Under the pieces are notes generated by a model. That model did no database searches and was not told where the DNA came from. It saw only the letters and a list, made by a program, of their open reading frames with translations. Of a stretch of 64,000 bases of DNA, positions 17,920 through 28,640 are shown piece after piece. The position numbers and the translations under genes are program-made. The DNA comes from Xanthomarina gelatinilytica (GTDB lineage Bacteria > Bacteroidota > Bacteroidia > Flavobacteriales > Flavobacteriaceae). Numbering within the stretch: position 1 is the first letter of the stretch; each line of letters begins with the position of its first letter. The DNA lies in NCBI RefSeq assembly GCF_000348685.1, contig NZ_ANLA01000020.1, positions 1 to 64,000 of the forward strand, in the 5' to 3' direction.

Positions 17920-20900
17920 TTAGAAATTTCTCATGAAATCTTCATTAAAAATCTGTTCCAGTCTGTACAATAATTCGTCTGCATGATTTCTTGAAAAAAC
18001 CAATGGAGGCTTGATTTTTAAGGCATTGTTATCCTTGCCATCTGTACTCATTAAAATACCAAAATCCTTCATTCTATTGGCTAAAAACGTTGCCTTTTCT
18101 GGTAAAGGGCGTTTGTGCTTATCTGTTAATTCAAAGCCTAAAAATAAACCCTGTCCTCTTACATCACCTATTATGGAAAATGTTTTTTGAAGTTTTATCA
18201 AATTATCTTTTAAGTAGCTGCCAACTCTTAAAGCATTTTCTTGAAGTTTTTCTTCTTTGATTACCTGTAAAACCTTATTTCCAATGGCGCAAGACACTGG
18301 ATTACCACCAAAGGTGTTAAAGTATTCCATACCATTTGCAAAAGCATTTGCCACCTCTTGGGTACAAACAACTGCAGCTAGCGGATGCCCATTTCCTATG
18401 GGTTTTCCAATGGTTACTATATCTGGAACCACACCATGCAATTGAAATCCCCAAAACGTCTCGCCTACTCGTCCGCAACCTGTTTGTACTTCGTCTGCAA
18501 TACAAAGACCTCCAGCTTTTCTAACAGACTGGTAAGCCAATTTTAAATAGTTTTCAGGTAATTCTATTTGTCCACCACAACTAATGATGCTTTCACAAAT
18601 AAAACCAGCTAGTTTTCTTCCTTTTGAATGAATGACATCAATTTGTTCATCTATATGTTTGGCATATGATTCAGCTGTATTTTCGCCTTGATACAAACCT
18701 CTAAAGCTATCTGGAAGTGGTACAATATGTGTATGTTCTGGAGCGCCTTGACCTCCTTTGCCATCAAATTTATAGGAACTGATATCTATACAGGCATTGG
18801 TGTTTCCATGATAACCTATTTCAACTGCCAACATATCCTTGGCGTTGGTAAAGGCTTTTACCATTCGTAAAGCAAGTTCATTGGCTTCACTACCTGAATT
18901 AACAAAGTGGACCACAGATAACTCTTTTGGAAAGGTTGCCAACAAAGCATTTGCAAAATTATTGATATTGTCATGCAAATAGCGTGAATTGGTATTCAAT
19001 ACAGCCATTTGCTCTTGTCCAGCTTTTACAACCTGAGGATGCTCGTGGCCAACATGTGCCACGTTATTAACAGTATCCAGATATTTTCTTCCAGTTGCAT
19101 CAAATAAGTATACACCAGAACCACGTTCCATCTTTAAAGGTTCTTTATACGATAAGCTCAAACTTTTTCCCAGATGTTTTTTTCTGAAATCAATGATGAT
19201 GTCATTGGGTGTTTTTGTGTGCTCGTTTAAACCTTCGTATTTAAACAATAGGTTGGGATTGGGACAAATACGTTTCCAGACAGGCACTTGATTTGGAAAA
19301 GCAACACCAGGAAAATCCTGAGTGTAATCCAACATATCCAGCATAATTTGAAAATGTAAATGTGGCGACCAACTGCCATTTTCATTGGCATTGCCAACAT
19401 AGGCTATCAAATCGTTAGCATGAATTTGCTGCCCTGTTGTAACCAAGGTCATACTGCTTTCAGACAAATGTCCATATAAGGTAAAAAAAGGAATCCCTGA
19501 ATCTGTTTGGTGTTTTAGGATGAGTGTTGGCCCATAATCCTTATCATTTCCATTGTTGTAAATACTGAATACTTCACCATCAAGAGGCGCATGGATTGGT
19601 GTGTTTTCTTTCACCCAAAAATCAACACCCAAATGTGTGGTTCTATATTCTGGACCAGAATTTCCTTCTTTTTTATAGGCATTGGTACTGTAAAAAGGTC
19701 GCACTTCCAGATAACCTCCTGCGAACAATGTTTTAGGTTTTTCGTTTTGAAGTCTATTGATTTTAAAACTGCAAAGTTCCAAATCGTTATATTCACTTTC
19801 ATGTCCCAACCATTTACTGCCTACACTCATATCTAAAGTATAAACCTGATTGAAATTCAAGGTTGGAAAAAATTGGTTTAATGCCACAGCTTGTTTTTTG
19901 AACCACTCTAAAAACACTGTTTCCTTAGGATGCGCTGCAAACCCACAGGCATTACGAAAACTATAGTGTGCCAAGTTCTCATTTATGGCTCTCCATTTTT
20001 CTAAAAGGTCCCAAGCTGGTTTTTCGCTAATTGACAAATATTTGTTATTGGGTTCTTTTTGCTTATTTATTGCAGATTTGGTAACACTAATCACCAAACG
20101 CATGGCTACCAAATGGTATAAGAAAAAAAGCTCTTCTTCCAATAATGGAAACTGACTGTGATAACCAGAAACAATGGGCAAGGCTGCCGAAAGTGCATCA
20201 GGTTTGTCCATAATGGCATAGGCTATCGCTACAGCCAAATCGTTTATGGTTTGCGTGTAAATGGCATCTCCGTAATCAATAATTGCTACCACTTCTGGAT
20301 CTATCAACTTGTTGGAAACCAAAATATTGTTATCATTGGCATCGTTATGGACAACACTTTTTCGAAGCTTTTTATAGTTGTTTTGAAATCCTTCGTATTG
20401 CTTTTGAAAATATACAACAAGATGCTTTTGTGATTTGGAAAACAAGTTGATATGCTTAAAAGTCCATGCTGCCTGAGCCAAATCCCAATCAAAAGACCTT
20501 TGCGCAATTGGGTGTTTAAAAGTAGATAAAGCACAGGTTATTTTTCCGGCTTCAAGCCCTAACCCATAAAGCAACTTGTCTGTAATGGGATTCACTGAAG
20601 ACCAAAGTCTTCCATCTATCCATGATAGCAACCTAACAGCTCTTTTAAGTCCTTGAACGTCTTCAATAATACGAATGTCATTTCCCAGTAAATCGGGAAA
20701 AGCTTTAGGCGAAACCAACTGACTGTTTGCAAGGTGTTGAAATATGGCTTGCTGAAACCTTAAAGGCTCCAAATCTTGGTTTGGTCTGCTAATCTTTAAA
20801 ATATAGTTTTCCCTCTTCGTTTCAATTAAAAAGTTAAAGTCCAACTCTCCAGGCAGTGTTTTGAACTCCCCCTCAACATTATAAAGGCGTTTAGCAATTT

Positions 20901-20949
20901 CCTTGGCTTTTATCAATGGAATTTGTATGGTGTTATAATCAACAGACAT
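17920..20949 (-). CDS. Three-domain fusion: APH-type kinase, M23 peptidase, class-III PLP aminotransferase/lyase
   Basis: A 1009-residue protein. Residues 1-330 are an aminoglycoside-phosphotransferase-like kinase (catalytic loop [10 protein letters not shown] at 201-210, metal-binding D225-Y-G). Residues 430-560 are an M23/LytM-type peptidase domain with zinc ligands intact (H439, D443, H530/H532). Residues 585-1009 are a class-III aminotransferase fold (NSGSEAN 684-690, DEVQTG 819-824, PLP lysine K849 in [11 protein letters not shown]). Eukaryotic hydroxylysine kinase and the phospho-lyases AGXT2L1/AGXT2L2 are the nearest named relatives of the first and last parts. So phosphorylation of an amino alcohol followed by phosphate and ammonia elimination is plausible. 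There is no signal peptide, so the peptidase fold may be non-secretory here. Confidence 0.9.
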   Translation of the reverse strand: MSVDYNTIQIPLIKAKEIAKRLYNVEGEFKTLPGELDFNFLIETKRENYILKISRPNQDLEPLRFQQAIFQHLANSQLVSPKAFPDLLGNDIRIIEDVQGLKRAVRLLSWIDGRLWSSVNPITDKLLYGLGLEAGKITCALSTFKHPIAQRSFDWDLAQAAWTFKHINLFSKSQKHLVVYFQKQYEGFQNNYKKLRKSVVHNDANDNNILVSNKLIDPEVVAIIDYGDAIYTQTINDLAVAIAYAIMDKPDALSAALPIVSGYHSQFPLLEEELFFLYHLVAMRLVISVTKSAINKQKEPNNKYLSISEKPAWDLLEKWRAINENLAHYSFRNACGFAAHPKETVFLEWFKKQAVALNQFFPTLNFNQVYTLDMSVGSKWLGHESEYNDLELCSFKINRLQNEKPKTLFAGGYLEVRPFYSTNAYKKEGNSGPEYRTTHLGVDFWVKENTPIHAPLDGEVFSIYNNGNDKDYGPTLILKHQTDSGIPFFTLYGHLSESSMTLVTTGQQIHANDLIAYVGNANENGSWSPHLHFQIMLDMLDYTQDFPGVAFPNQVPVWKRICPNPNLLFKYEGLNEHTKTPNDIIIDFRKKHLGKSLSLSYKEPLKMERGSGVYLFDATGRKYLDTVNNVAHVGHEHPQVVKAGQEQMAVLNTNSRYLHDNINNFANALLATFPKELSVVHFVNSGSEANELALRMVKAFTNAKDMLAVEIGYHGNTNACIDISSYKFDGKGGQGAPEHTHIVPLPDSFRGLYQGENTAESYAKHIDEQIDVIHSKGRKLAGFICESIISCGGQIELPENYLKLAYQSVRKAGGLCIADEVQTGCGRVGETFWGFQLHGVVPDIVTIGKPIGNGHPLAAVVCTQEVANAFANGMEYFNTFGGNPVSCAIGNKVLQVIKEEKLQENALRVGSYLKDNLIKLQKTFSIIGDVRGQGLFLGFELTDKHKRPLPEKATFLANRMKDFGILMSTDGKDNNALKIKPPLVFSRNHADELLYRLEQIFNEDFMRNF

Positions 20950-21059
20950 GGTTTCTATAAAATTGAATTACACTTAACGAAGGTACTTTTTTTTAAAGGA
21001 TTATTTCAAAACAGAATCCTCCAATTTTTCATATTTTTAGTGTTTAAAATGTAGGTCCA

Positions 21060-21824
21060 TTGAAGCAAACAGAATTAAAAGAATTTTTAGACGTTAAAGT
21101 CTTGGAATACAATCGTCCCGAATTTATTGAAAGCGATCCCATTCAAATTCCTCACCTCTTCAACAAGAAAGAAGATATAGAGATTTCAGGGTTTTTAACT
21201 GCTACCATTGCCTGGGGAAATAGAAAAAGCATCATTAACAACGCTAAACGAATGATGGAATATATGGACCATTCTCCATTCGATTTTGTAAAAAACCATC
21301 AAGAACAGGATTTGCAATCCTTGTTGCCTTTTGTACATAGAACTTTTAATGGAACAGATTTTATCACGTTTGTGAAAGGTTTGCAGCATATTTACAACAA
21401 CCATCATGGCTTGGAACAGGTGTTTTCAGTAGCAAACAAACAAACATCTTTACAAGCTGCCATCCATCATTTTAAAAAAGTTTTTTTTGAAATAGAACAC
21501 CTACCAAGAACCCAAAAGCATGTAAGTGATCCGTTAAAGAATTCAGCTGCCAAAAGAATCAACATGTTTTTGCGTTGGATGGTTAGAACAGATCAAACTG
21601 GAGTGGATTTTGGCATATGGAAGACCCTTTCTCCTTCCCAATTATCTTGTCCATTAGATGTGCACTCTGGAAATGTCGCTAGAAAACTGGGTCTATTAAA
21701 ACGCAAGCAAAACGATGCCAAAGCCCTTAGGGAGTTAGATGAAAATCTTAGAATACTTGATGCCACAGATCCAGTAAAATATGATTTTGCGCTTTTTGGT
21801 TTGGGAGTCTTTGAAGGATTTTAA
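21060..21824 (+). CDS. TIGR02757 family protein
   Basis: A 254-residue cytoplasmic protein with the family hallmarks GFLTATIAWGNRKSIINNAKRM, FLRWMVRTDQTGVDFGIW and PLDVHSGNVARKLGLL. The helical pattern and the VDxH-type motif resemble HhH-GPD DNA glycosylases, but no activity is established. The start is TTG at 21060, because the next in-frame ATG would remove conserved N-terminal residues. The gene is divergent from the fusion gene and 60 bp ahead of the S10 peptidase gene. Confidence 0.85.
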   Translation: MKQTELKEFLDVKVLEYNRPEFIESDPIQIPHLFNKKEDIEISGFLTATIAWGNRKSIINNAKRMMEYMDHSPFDFVKNHQEQDLQSLLPFVHRTFNGTDFITFVKGLQHIYNNHHGLEQVFSVANKQTSLQAAIHHFKKVFFEIEHLPRTQKHVSDPLKNSAAKRINMFLRWMVRTDQTGVDFGIWKTLSPSQLSCPLDVHSGNVARKLGLLKRKQNDAKALRELDENLRILDATDPVKYDFALFGLGVFEGF

Positions 21825-21884
21825 CAGATTAAAAAATCAGGTTTCACTGAAACATTTTATATTTAGACCTAAAATCACATTTTA

Positions 21885-23366
21885 ATGAAAAAACAAGTCT
21901 TTCTATTAGCTTTTTTTACTATTTCCAACTTACTTTTTTCACAGGGAAACAAAATTCCATTGGATACCATGGTTGTTACCAAGCACTCCATACAAATTAA
22001 AGGCCAAGCCTTATCCTATGAAGCAACTGCTGGAACACAACCTGTTTGGGACACTAACGGAGAGCCCATTGCCACTTTATTTTACACATATTATAAAAAA
22101 AGCAACAGTTCTCCTGAAAAACGACCTATCATTTTTTCCTTTAATGGTGGACCTGGCTCAGCATCTGTTTGGATGCATATTGCATATACTGGTCCAGTGG
22201 TGTTAAATATAGATGATGAAGGCTATCCTGTGCAACCTTATGGAGTTACAGACAATCCGAATGCCATATTGGATGTTGCCGACATTGTTTTTGTGGATCC
22301 GGTAAATACAGGTTATTCCCGAATGGTTGAAAATAAAGACGGAAAACTTCCTGACAGAAAAACCTTTTTCGGGATCAATGCAGATATAAAATATTTAGCA
22401 GAATGGATGAACACCTTTGTAACCAGACACAATAGATGGGAATCTCCAAAGTATTTAATTGGTGAGAGTTATGGAGGTCCAAGGGTTATGGGTTTATCCA
22501 AGGAATTACAAAACAGTCAATGGATGTATTTAAATGGGGTTATTTTGGTCTCTCCTGCCGATTATAAAATATATTCCACCAATCAACCTATATATTCAGC
22601 TTTAAACTTACCGTATTTTACGGCAGCAGCTTGGCACCAAAAAGCATTGCCTGCAACACTGCAGCAAAAGGATTTACTGGATATTTTACCTGAAGTTGAG
22701 ACCTTTGCCATTAATGATTTAATGCCAGCTTTAGCAAAAGGTGGATTTATTTCTTCAGAAGAAAAAGAGCGTGTGGCAGAAACAATGAGTCTGTATTCTG
22801 GTTTGGACAAAAAAGCTATTTTAGACCATAATTTAAATGTGCCTACACGTTTTTTCTGGAAAGAATTGTTGCGTGATAAAGGGTTTACCATTGGAAGATT
22901 AGACTCACGTTATCTTGGAATTGATAAAATGACAGCAGGAAATTCACCAGATTACAACGCAGAATTAAGCTCTTGGCTACATTCTTTTACTCCAGCAATA
23001 AATTATTACCTTAGGGAAGAACTGAACTTTAAAACAGATGTAAAATATAACATGTTTGGCGACGTGCATCCTTGGGACAGACAAAACGATGAGACTAGGG
23101 AAGCTTTGCGTCAAGCCATGGCACAAAATCCGTATTTAAAGGTCTTGGTACAATCGGGTTATTATGATGGAGCCACTACTTATTTTGCTGCAAAATACAC
23201 CATTGGACAAATGGATCCAAGTGGTAAAATGAAAGATCGCGTTAGTTTTAAAGCCTATAGAAGTGGCCACATGATGTATTTAAGAAATGAAGATTTAAAG
23301 TCTTCCACAGATGATATTAGACAGTTTATTAAAGACTCTGCTTCTAAAGGATCTGCTAAGTATTAA
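21885..23366 (+). CDS. S10 family serine carboxypeptidase-like protein
   Basis: A 493-residue exported hydrolase with a signal peptide (1-20, ending LLFSQG). FSFNGGPGSASVWMH (oxyanion region), GESYGG with nucleophile S195, and a C-terminal YRSGHMMYL histidine match the S10 fold; the Asp is probably in VQSGYYDGATTY. S10 enzymes remove C-terminal residues from peptides. Here it would act in the periplasm or outside. It is convergent with the M61 peptidase gene and shares a terminator with it. Confidence 0.9.
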   Translation: MKKQVFLLAFFTISNLLFSQGNKIPLDTMVVTKHSIQIKGQALSYEATAGTQPVWDTNGEPIATLFYTYYKKSNSSPEKRPIIFSFNGGPGSASVWMHIAYTGPVVLNIDDEGYPVQPYGVTDNPNAILDVADIVFVDPVNTGYSRMVENKDGKLPDRKTFFGINADIKYLAEWMNTFVTRHNRWESPKYLIGESYGGPRVMGLSKELQNSQWMYLNGVILVSPADYKIYSTNQPIYSALNLPYFTAAAWHQKALPATLQQKDLLDILPEVETFAINDLMPALAKGGFISSEEKERVAETMSLYSGLDKKAILDHNLNVPTRFFWKELLRDKGFTIGRLDSRYLGIDKMTAGNSPDYNAELSSWLHSFTPAINYYLREELNFKTDVKYNMFGDVHPWDRQNDETREALRQAMAQNPYLKVLVQSGYYDGATTYFAAKYTIGQMDPSGKMKDRVSFKAYRSGHMMYLRNEDLKSSTDDIRQFIKDSASKGSAKY

Positions 23367-23371
23367 ACATA

Positions 23372-23403
23372 AAAAAGCCTGATGAAAAATCATCAGGCTT
23401 TTT
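23372..23403. terminator. Bidirectional terminator
   Basis: Perfect 10-bp stem AAGCCTGATG/CATCAGGCTT with a 6-nt loop, flanked by A and T runs. It sits between the convergent S10 and M61 peptidase genes. Confidence 0.92.
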
Positions 23404-23442
23404 ACTTCTTAAACTGTAAATCTACAATCTAAAATTTTTCTT

Positions 23443-25332
23443 CTATCCTTTTAACCAAGCCTTGCGCAAAGCGATTTGAGCGTCTGTAGCATTAGGGTTT
23501 GGAACCAAGGTTCTTCCTATGGTATAAGATGTTTCCACATTTGTTTTAATCACAACTTCTTCTCCATCTCTATCCAATACAACTTCAATCGCTGTACCTG
23601 GTTGCCACATAAACACTTTTTGAAATACTTGATTGGCTGTTTGTAAAGACACTTTTTCTCCATCAATGGATTTTATAATGTCGTTTGGTTTCACACCATT
23701 GTCATTCCAAAAGCTATTTTGAGTCACCAAACCATTAAAATAAATGGTTCCACTGTCTTGATTGGCACCAAAAATTAAAGCTCCATTATTTTGCACCAAG
23801 TTGGTTTCTACTTTGCTTTCGCCCAGCTCAAGTCCTACTTTGGCAAAAAATGTCTCATAATTGATTGGTACATCTCCAACTACATGCGTGTTTAAGAACT
23901 CTCCAACAGATGGATAGGTCATGGCTGTAATTTCAGCAATTAGTTTATCGTCTTCAAATGGTTTGTTTTTACCATATTTATTGGACAATTCTTTCATTAG
24001 CGAAAGGATTCCTCTGTTTCCATTACTTTCCTCACGCATTAAGATATCTATACACATGCCTATTAAAGCACCTTTTTGATACACGTTATAATACTGACTG
24101 GCATAAGGTTCGTCTAAAATATTTTCACTCATGATGGTAAAACTCATGGTGTCGTTCATTCCTGAAGCTGTTTGTATTTTACCCATGATTTTACTGTAGA
24201 ATTCTTCTTCGGATACCAAACCTTGATCTACTTGAAATAAGGTGGCAAAATATTCGGTAACACCTTCATACATCCATAAATGCTTGGAAAATGTTGGGTT
24301 GTTGTAATCAAAATAATGAACATCTTCTGAATGCACACTTAAAGGCGTTACAATATGGAAAAACTCATGAGATACCACATCTACCATACTTTCGGCAAGT
24401 GCTTCAAAAGGCATTCCTTCTGGCATAACCACAACTGTGGATGTATGATGCTCCAGAGCTCCAAATCCTTTAGGGGAATCTGCATCACCACGAGATAAAT
24501 ATAAGTAAATATCGTAACGAGGTGTGCTGTCTATATCACCCAAATATGCTTTTTGTGCCTGCATCATGGTTTTCATGGTTTCACCTATTTGTTTTGCAGT
24601 ATGCGTTTGGTTAGGTGAAAAAACACTCAAAACAATTTTAATATCGCCAACCTGGAAGGTTTCAACATCCAAGTTTCCATACATCATTGGGTTGTCGGTA
24701 ATGTCAAAATATCTAGGTGCAAAATAACTGGTAGTAATGGTTTTGCCATCGTCACTTGTTTTTTCTGAGACATTCTGCAAAGCAGAAGTACGAACAAAAT
24801 CGGCTGGAGCAGTCACATCCAATTTATACTGATTGTTTTTTAAAGAATCAAAATACCCTATAAAACCGTGTAAATTCAACACATAATTATCTGGCTCAAT
24901 ATTTGTACCTGCTGGCGAAAATGGTGTATCACCACCAATACCTCCAGATACCTCCACATCAAAGGTATCGTTAACCCAATAAGTTAGGTAATCTAGATTG
25001 GTTGCATTAGCAATGGTCCAGGAATTGGTGTCAATTTTATTTACAGTTAATTCGTTTCCATTGTAATCAAAAGCTTTTAAGTTTTCAACATACTTTCCAA
25101 AATCACTTATGGAATAAGTACCTTGAACAACTTTAGGCAACCTGTAAGTAACCGTTTCTACTGTAAATCGACCTGGATTAATGGTTACTGGAACTTGATC
25201 GTTTGTAACTTTTGTTAAATCTATTGAAGTTTCAATAGGATTGCTTACTGCTAAGTCGGAAGTGGTTTTTGTGGATGAGCCACAGGCAACAAGAAATACA
25301 CTGATGCCAAAAAGGGTTAATAATTTCTTCAT
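23443..25332 (-). CDS. M61 family metallopeptidase, lipoprotein, with PDZ domain
   Basis: A 629-residue envelope protein. The lipobox FLVA-C17 marks it as a lipoprotein. An N-terminal beta domain (about 35-235) is followed by the zinc peptidase domain with H322-E-F-F-H326 and the downstream Glu in WMYEGVTEYFA. A PDZ-like domain near residues 520-600 contains NDIIKSIDGEKV. M61 enzymes are glycyl aminopeptidases or related. The catalytic motif is complete. It has its own transcription unit and is convergent with the S10 gene. Confidence 0.92.
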   Translation of the reverse strand: MKKLLTLFGISVFLVACGSSTKTTSDLAVSNPIETSIDLTKVTNDQVPVTINPGRFTVETVTYRLPKVVQGTYSISDFGKYVENLKAFDYNGNELTVNKIDTNSWTIANATNLDYLTYWVNDTFDVEVSGGIGGDTPFSPAGTNIEPDNYVLNLHGFIGYFDSLKNNQYKLDVTAPADFVRTSALQNVSEKTSDDGKTITTSYFAPRYFDITDNPMMYGNLDVETFQVGDIKIVLSVFSPNQTHTAKQIGETMKTMMQAQKAYLGDIDSTPRYDIYLYLSRGDADSPKGFGALEHHTSTVVVMPEGMPFEALAESMVDVVSHEFFHIVTPLSVHSEDVHYFDYNNPTFSKHLWMYEGVTEYFATLFQVDQGLVSEEEFYSKIMGKIQTASGMNDTMSFTIMSENILDEPYASQYYNVYQKGALIGMCIDILMREESNGNRGILSLMKELSNKYGKNKPFEDDKLIAEITAMTYPSVGEFLNTHVVGDVPINYETFFAKVGLELGESKVETNLVQNNGALIFGANQDSGTIYFNGLVTQNSFWNDNGVKPNDIIKSIDGEKVSLQTANQVFQKVFMWQPGTAIEVVLDRDGEEVVIKTNVETSYTIGRTLVPNPNATDAQIALRKAWLKG

Positions 25333-25531
25333 GTGAATGGTTTTTTAAATTGTCAGTATGACGCCCAAAAATACAATGTGTTACACTTTTTTACCTTAAC
25401 TTTTTGTTAAAATACATTTAGACAGATATCTTTAAAGCTACCTGAACTGCTTCCAATTAAAAATCTTTAGAAATTTACGGACTGTTCCCATAGATACTTT
25501 TTTAACTTTAGACAGATTTAACATAAAAAAC

Positions 25532-25539
25532 TATATTCG
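25532..25539 (+). promoter_or_regulatory. -7-like element directly before the glycosyltransferase start
   Basis: TATATTCG has one mismatch to TAnnTTTG and ends 4 bp before the ATG at 25544. If used, the transcript would begin at or next to the start codon (leaderless). TTTA about 21 bp upstream is a weak -33. Confidence 0.35.
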
Positions 25540-25543
25540 TGGC

Positions 25544-26551
25544 ATGCAAAACCCTTTAATTAGCATCTTGACGCCATTTAAAAACACAGCAGCCTTCTTG
25601 CCAGAGTGCTTGGCGTCCATTAAAAGCCAAACTTATACACATTGGGAATTATTGATTGTTGATGATGGCTCCACAGATGATGGTTACAAGCTAGTGCGTG
25701 AGTATGCCAAACAAGATTCCAGAATAAAGCTTTATAAAAATTCGGGCAGTGGCATTATTGAAGCTCTAAGAATGGGGTTTAGCAAAAGCTCTGGATGTTA
25801 TATTACGCGAATGGACAGCGATGACATCATGTCTTCCAATAAACTTGAAGTACTTTTAAAGAACCTACAGACCTATGGTAAAAAACATGTGGCTACAGGT
25901 TTGGTGTCCTATTTTAGTGAAGAAGGCATAAGTGATGGTTACAATAGTTATGAAAGGTGGTTGAACCAATTAACGCAAACTGGAAGCAATTATTCCGAAA
26001 TTTACAAGGAGTGTGTTATTCCATCTCCTTGCTGGATGATTCACAAAGACGATTTGGTGGCTTGTGACGCTTTTAACCCCAACGATTATCCGGAAGATTA
26101 CGATTTAACCTTTAGGTTTTACAAATACCAATACAAGGTGATTCCTTGCAATCAATTGTTACACTATTGGAGAGATTACAGTACCAGAACCTCCAGAACC
26201 CATGAACATTATGCCCAAAACTATTTTTTGGAAATTAAACTGAACTATTTTTTGGAATTGGACTACAATCCAACCAGACCTTTGGTGCTTTGGGGAGCAG
26301 GTTTTAAAGGTAAAAGCATTGCCAAACTCTTAATAGACAAAGGAGTTGACTTTATCTGGATTTGCAATAATCCTAAAAAAATTGGAAAGCACATCTACAA
26401 TCAAGAACTCTTTGGTTTTACCTATTTAAACAGCATACAAGATGCTCAAAGTATTGTAACCGTTGCCAACAAACAGTCTCAAAAAGCCATTCGGGCTTTT
26501 TTTAAAACCCATGATAAAATGGAAATGGAAGATTATTTTTTCTTTTGCTGA
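25544..26551 (+). CDS. Glycosyltransferase family 2 with extra C-terminal Rossmann-like domain
   Basis: A 335-residue protein. Residues 1-230 form a GT-A fold: the start ISILTPFKNTAAFLPECLAS, the DDGSTD loop, the metal-binding MDSDD and the NPNDYPEDYDLTFR acceptor region. Residues 245-335 begin LVLWGAGFKGKSIAKLL, a dinucleotide- or sugar-nucleotide-type Rossmann turn like those in sialic-acid O-acetyltransferase N-domains. It should transfer a sugar from a nucleotide donor, but acceptor and donor cannot be told. It is a single gene, not within a glycan cluster. Confidence 0.87.
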   Translation: MQNPLISILTPFKNTAAFLPECLASIKSQTYTHWELLIVDDGSTDDGYKLVREYAKQDSRIKLYKNSGSGIIEALRMGFSKSSGCYITRMDSDDIMSSNKLEVLLKNLQTYGKKHVATGLVSYFSEEGISDGYNSYERWLNQLTQTGSNYSEIYKECVIPSPCWMIHKDDLVACDAFNPNDYPEDYDLTFRFYKYQYKVIPCNQLLHYWRDYSTRTSRTHEHYAQNYFLEIKLNYFLELDYNPTRPLVLWGAGFKGKSIAKLLIDKGVDFIWICNNPKKIGKHIYNQELFGFTYLNSIQDAQSIVTVANKQSQKAIRAFFKTHDKMEMEDYFFFC

Positions 26552-26670
26552 AAGAGGTCTTATGGCGTTATGTTTTTCAAGCAGTCCCAATCATCCTAAC
26601 AAAAATTTGAAACCTGAAATTAGAATTTGGAAATTTATGACAGGATTTTATTTAATTTGTTGTTAAAAGG

Positions 26671-26700
26671 TTTTCTATTTCATAGTAAACACTATTTTTG
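26671..26700 (+). promoter_or_regulatory. Promoter of the BatA protein gene
   Basis: -7 element TATTTTTG (26693-26700) with TTTT (26671-26674) 18 bp upstream. The ATG is at 26718. Confidence 0.6.
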
Positions 26701-26717
26701 TAAATAAACTAATAAGA

Positions 26718-28640
26718 ATGCAGTTTAAACATCCTGAACTTCTTTACGCTTTATTTGCACTGCTTATCCCAATTCTTATTCATTTATTTCAACTTAGAAA
26801 ATTTAAAAAGCAGGCATTTACCAATGTGGCTTTTTTAAAAAAAGTAACCTCTCAAACCAGAAAAAGCTCCCAATTAAAAAAATGGTTGATTTTATGTACA
26901 AGAATGTTGCTTTTAGCAGCCTTAATTCTGGCTTTTGCACAACCTTATACCTCAAAAACCAACCAGCTAAATACCAAAAGAGAAACAGTGGTTTATTTGG
27001 ACAACTCTTTTAGCATGCAGGCCAAAGGGGAACAAGGGGAACTTTTAAAACGTGCTGTACAAGATCTTTTAAACCATGTGGATCATACAGAAAACCTAAC
27101 CCTATTTACCAATAACGAAACCTATAAAAACACCAACCTTGGAGCCATAAAAAACCAATTGTTACAACTTGGGTATTCTTCCAATCAGCTAAACTATGAT
27201 GCTGTTCTGTTAAAAGGCAAACAATTGTTCAACAACCAATCTGGACATCTTAAGCAATTGGTGCTGGTTTCAGATTTTCAAACCAAGGCATCATTGTTTA
27301 AACCCGTTTTGGATTCTTTAGTGACCATACATGCGGTTCAACTACAACCAGTTAACACCAAAAACCTATCTATTGATAGTTTATACGTTTCCAATAAAAC
27401 ACCTCTAAACATTGAATTGACAGCAAACATTAGCAATCAAGGTCCAGAGCTTAAAAATGTACCAGTTTCCCTATATAGCCATGATAAGTTAATTGCCAAA
27501 ACATCCATTGATATTGCAGATACAGCAACTGCAAATTTTACGATAACCAATCAAGAGGAAGTTTTGGGAAACATTGTGATTGATGATGTGAATTTAAATT
27601 TTGACAATAATTTGTTTTTTAACATCAACAAAGCCAACAAAGCCAAAGTGCTTGCCATTACTGAGACAGATGATGTTTTTTTACAACGTATTTTTACGGA
27701 TAACGAATTCATTTTTACTTCAGAAGCCGCAACGGAATTGAACTATAGCGATATCGACCAACAAAATTTAATTGTTTTAAACGAGCTGGAACGCATTCCA
27801 ATTTCTTTAACCACAGCCTTAAAAGCATTTACGGAAAATGGTGGCTTTATAGTTGTTATTCCGTCAGAAAAAATAGATCTGCAATCCTACAACGATTTGC
27901 TTTTAACTTTTAACACGCGTTTTGAAGCCCTCCAAACCACAGAAAAACGAATTACGAACATCAATTTTTCACATCCACTTTACAAAGATGTGTTCCAAAA
28001 AGAAGTTTCCAATTTTCAATATCCTAAAACAGGACACTATTATCCCATGCTTGCCTCAAATGCAACCGTTCCTTTAAAATTTGAAGACGGGAAAGCTTTT
28101 TTAAGTAAAAACGGTCAATCATATATCTTTTCAGCCTCTTTTAAAACTGAACAATCCAATTTTAAAAATTCACCTTTAATCGTCCCAACGTTGTATAATA
28201 TGGGTAAACAAAGTTTAAAAACCTCAAAGCTCTATCAAGTGATTGGAAGGGAAAACACCTTTGATGTTCCAGTAACACTACAGCAAGATGAAATTTTAAC
28301 CTTATCCTTAGGTGAAGAAAGTCTTATTCCACAACAGCAATATTTTAATAATAAAGTACAAATAACCACAACCGAAACTCCAGTTGTTTCTGGAACCTAC
28401 AGTATTACAAACAACTCTGAATTTATTGAACATGTAAGCTATAATTATGAAAGGGACGAAAGCATTTTACAATATCAAGATCTTTCTACCTTTCAGCATG
28501 TTCAGGTTTCAGATTCTGTTTCAGATTTGTTTGATACCTTAAAAAGTGACTCGAAAATTAACGAGCTATGGAAATGGTTTGTTATTTTTGCATTGGTTTT
28601 TTTAGCCATCGAAATGCTCATCTTAAAATATTTTAAATGA
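26718..28640 (+). CDS. BatA-domain membrane protein
   Basis: A 640-residue protein with an N-terminal BatA domain (first 85 residues: FKHPELLYALFALLIPILIH, two membrane helices), a von Willebrand A-like region with a degenerate metal site (VVYLDNSFSMQAKGEQG instead of D-x-S-x-S with Thr/Asp), long beta-rich domains and a last membrane helix near 615-637. Such proteins sit in the inner membrane with the bulk in the periplasm, and their role in Bacteroidetes is unclear. It is translationally coupled to the next gene: the stop overlaps the ATG (ATGA). Confidence 0.87.
   Translation: MQFKHPELLYALFALLIPILIHLFQLRKFKKQAFTNVAFLKKVTSQTRKSSQLKKWLILCTRMLLLAALILAFAQPYTSKTNQLNTKRETVVYLDNSFSMQAKGEQGELLKRAVQDLLNHVDHTENLTLFTNNETYKNTNLGAIKNQLLQLGYSSNQLNYDAVLLKGKQLFNNQSGHLKQLVLVSDFQTKASLFKPVLDSLVTIHAVQLQPVNTKNLSIDSLYVSNKTPLNIELTANISNQGPELKNVPVSLYSHDKLIAKTSIDIADTATANFTITNQEEVLGNIVIDDVNLNFDNNLFFNINKANKAKVLAITETDDVFLQRIFTDNEFIFTSEAATELNYSDIDQQNLIVLNELERIPISLTTALKAFTENGGFIVVIPSEKIDLQSYNDLLLTFNTRFEALQTTEKRITNINFSHPLYKDVFQKEVSNFQYPKTGHYYPMLASNATVPLKFEDGKAFLSKNGQSYIFSASFKTEQSNFKNSPLIVPTLYNMGKQSLKTSKLYQVIGRENTFDVPVTLQQDEILTLSLGEESLIPQQQYFNNKVQITTTETPVVSGTYSITNNSEFIEHVSYNYERDESILQYQDLSTFQHVQVSDSVSDLFDTLKSDSKINELWKWFVIFALVFLAIEMLILKYFK

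Noticed and set aside
26463-26666. 67-codon frame at the end of the GT2 gene
   Set aside because: It mostly overlaps the glycosyltransferase in another frame and has no independent feature.
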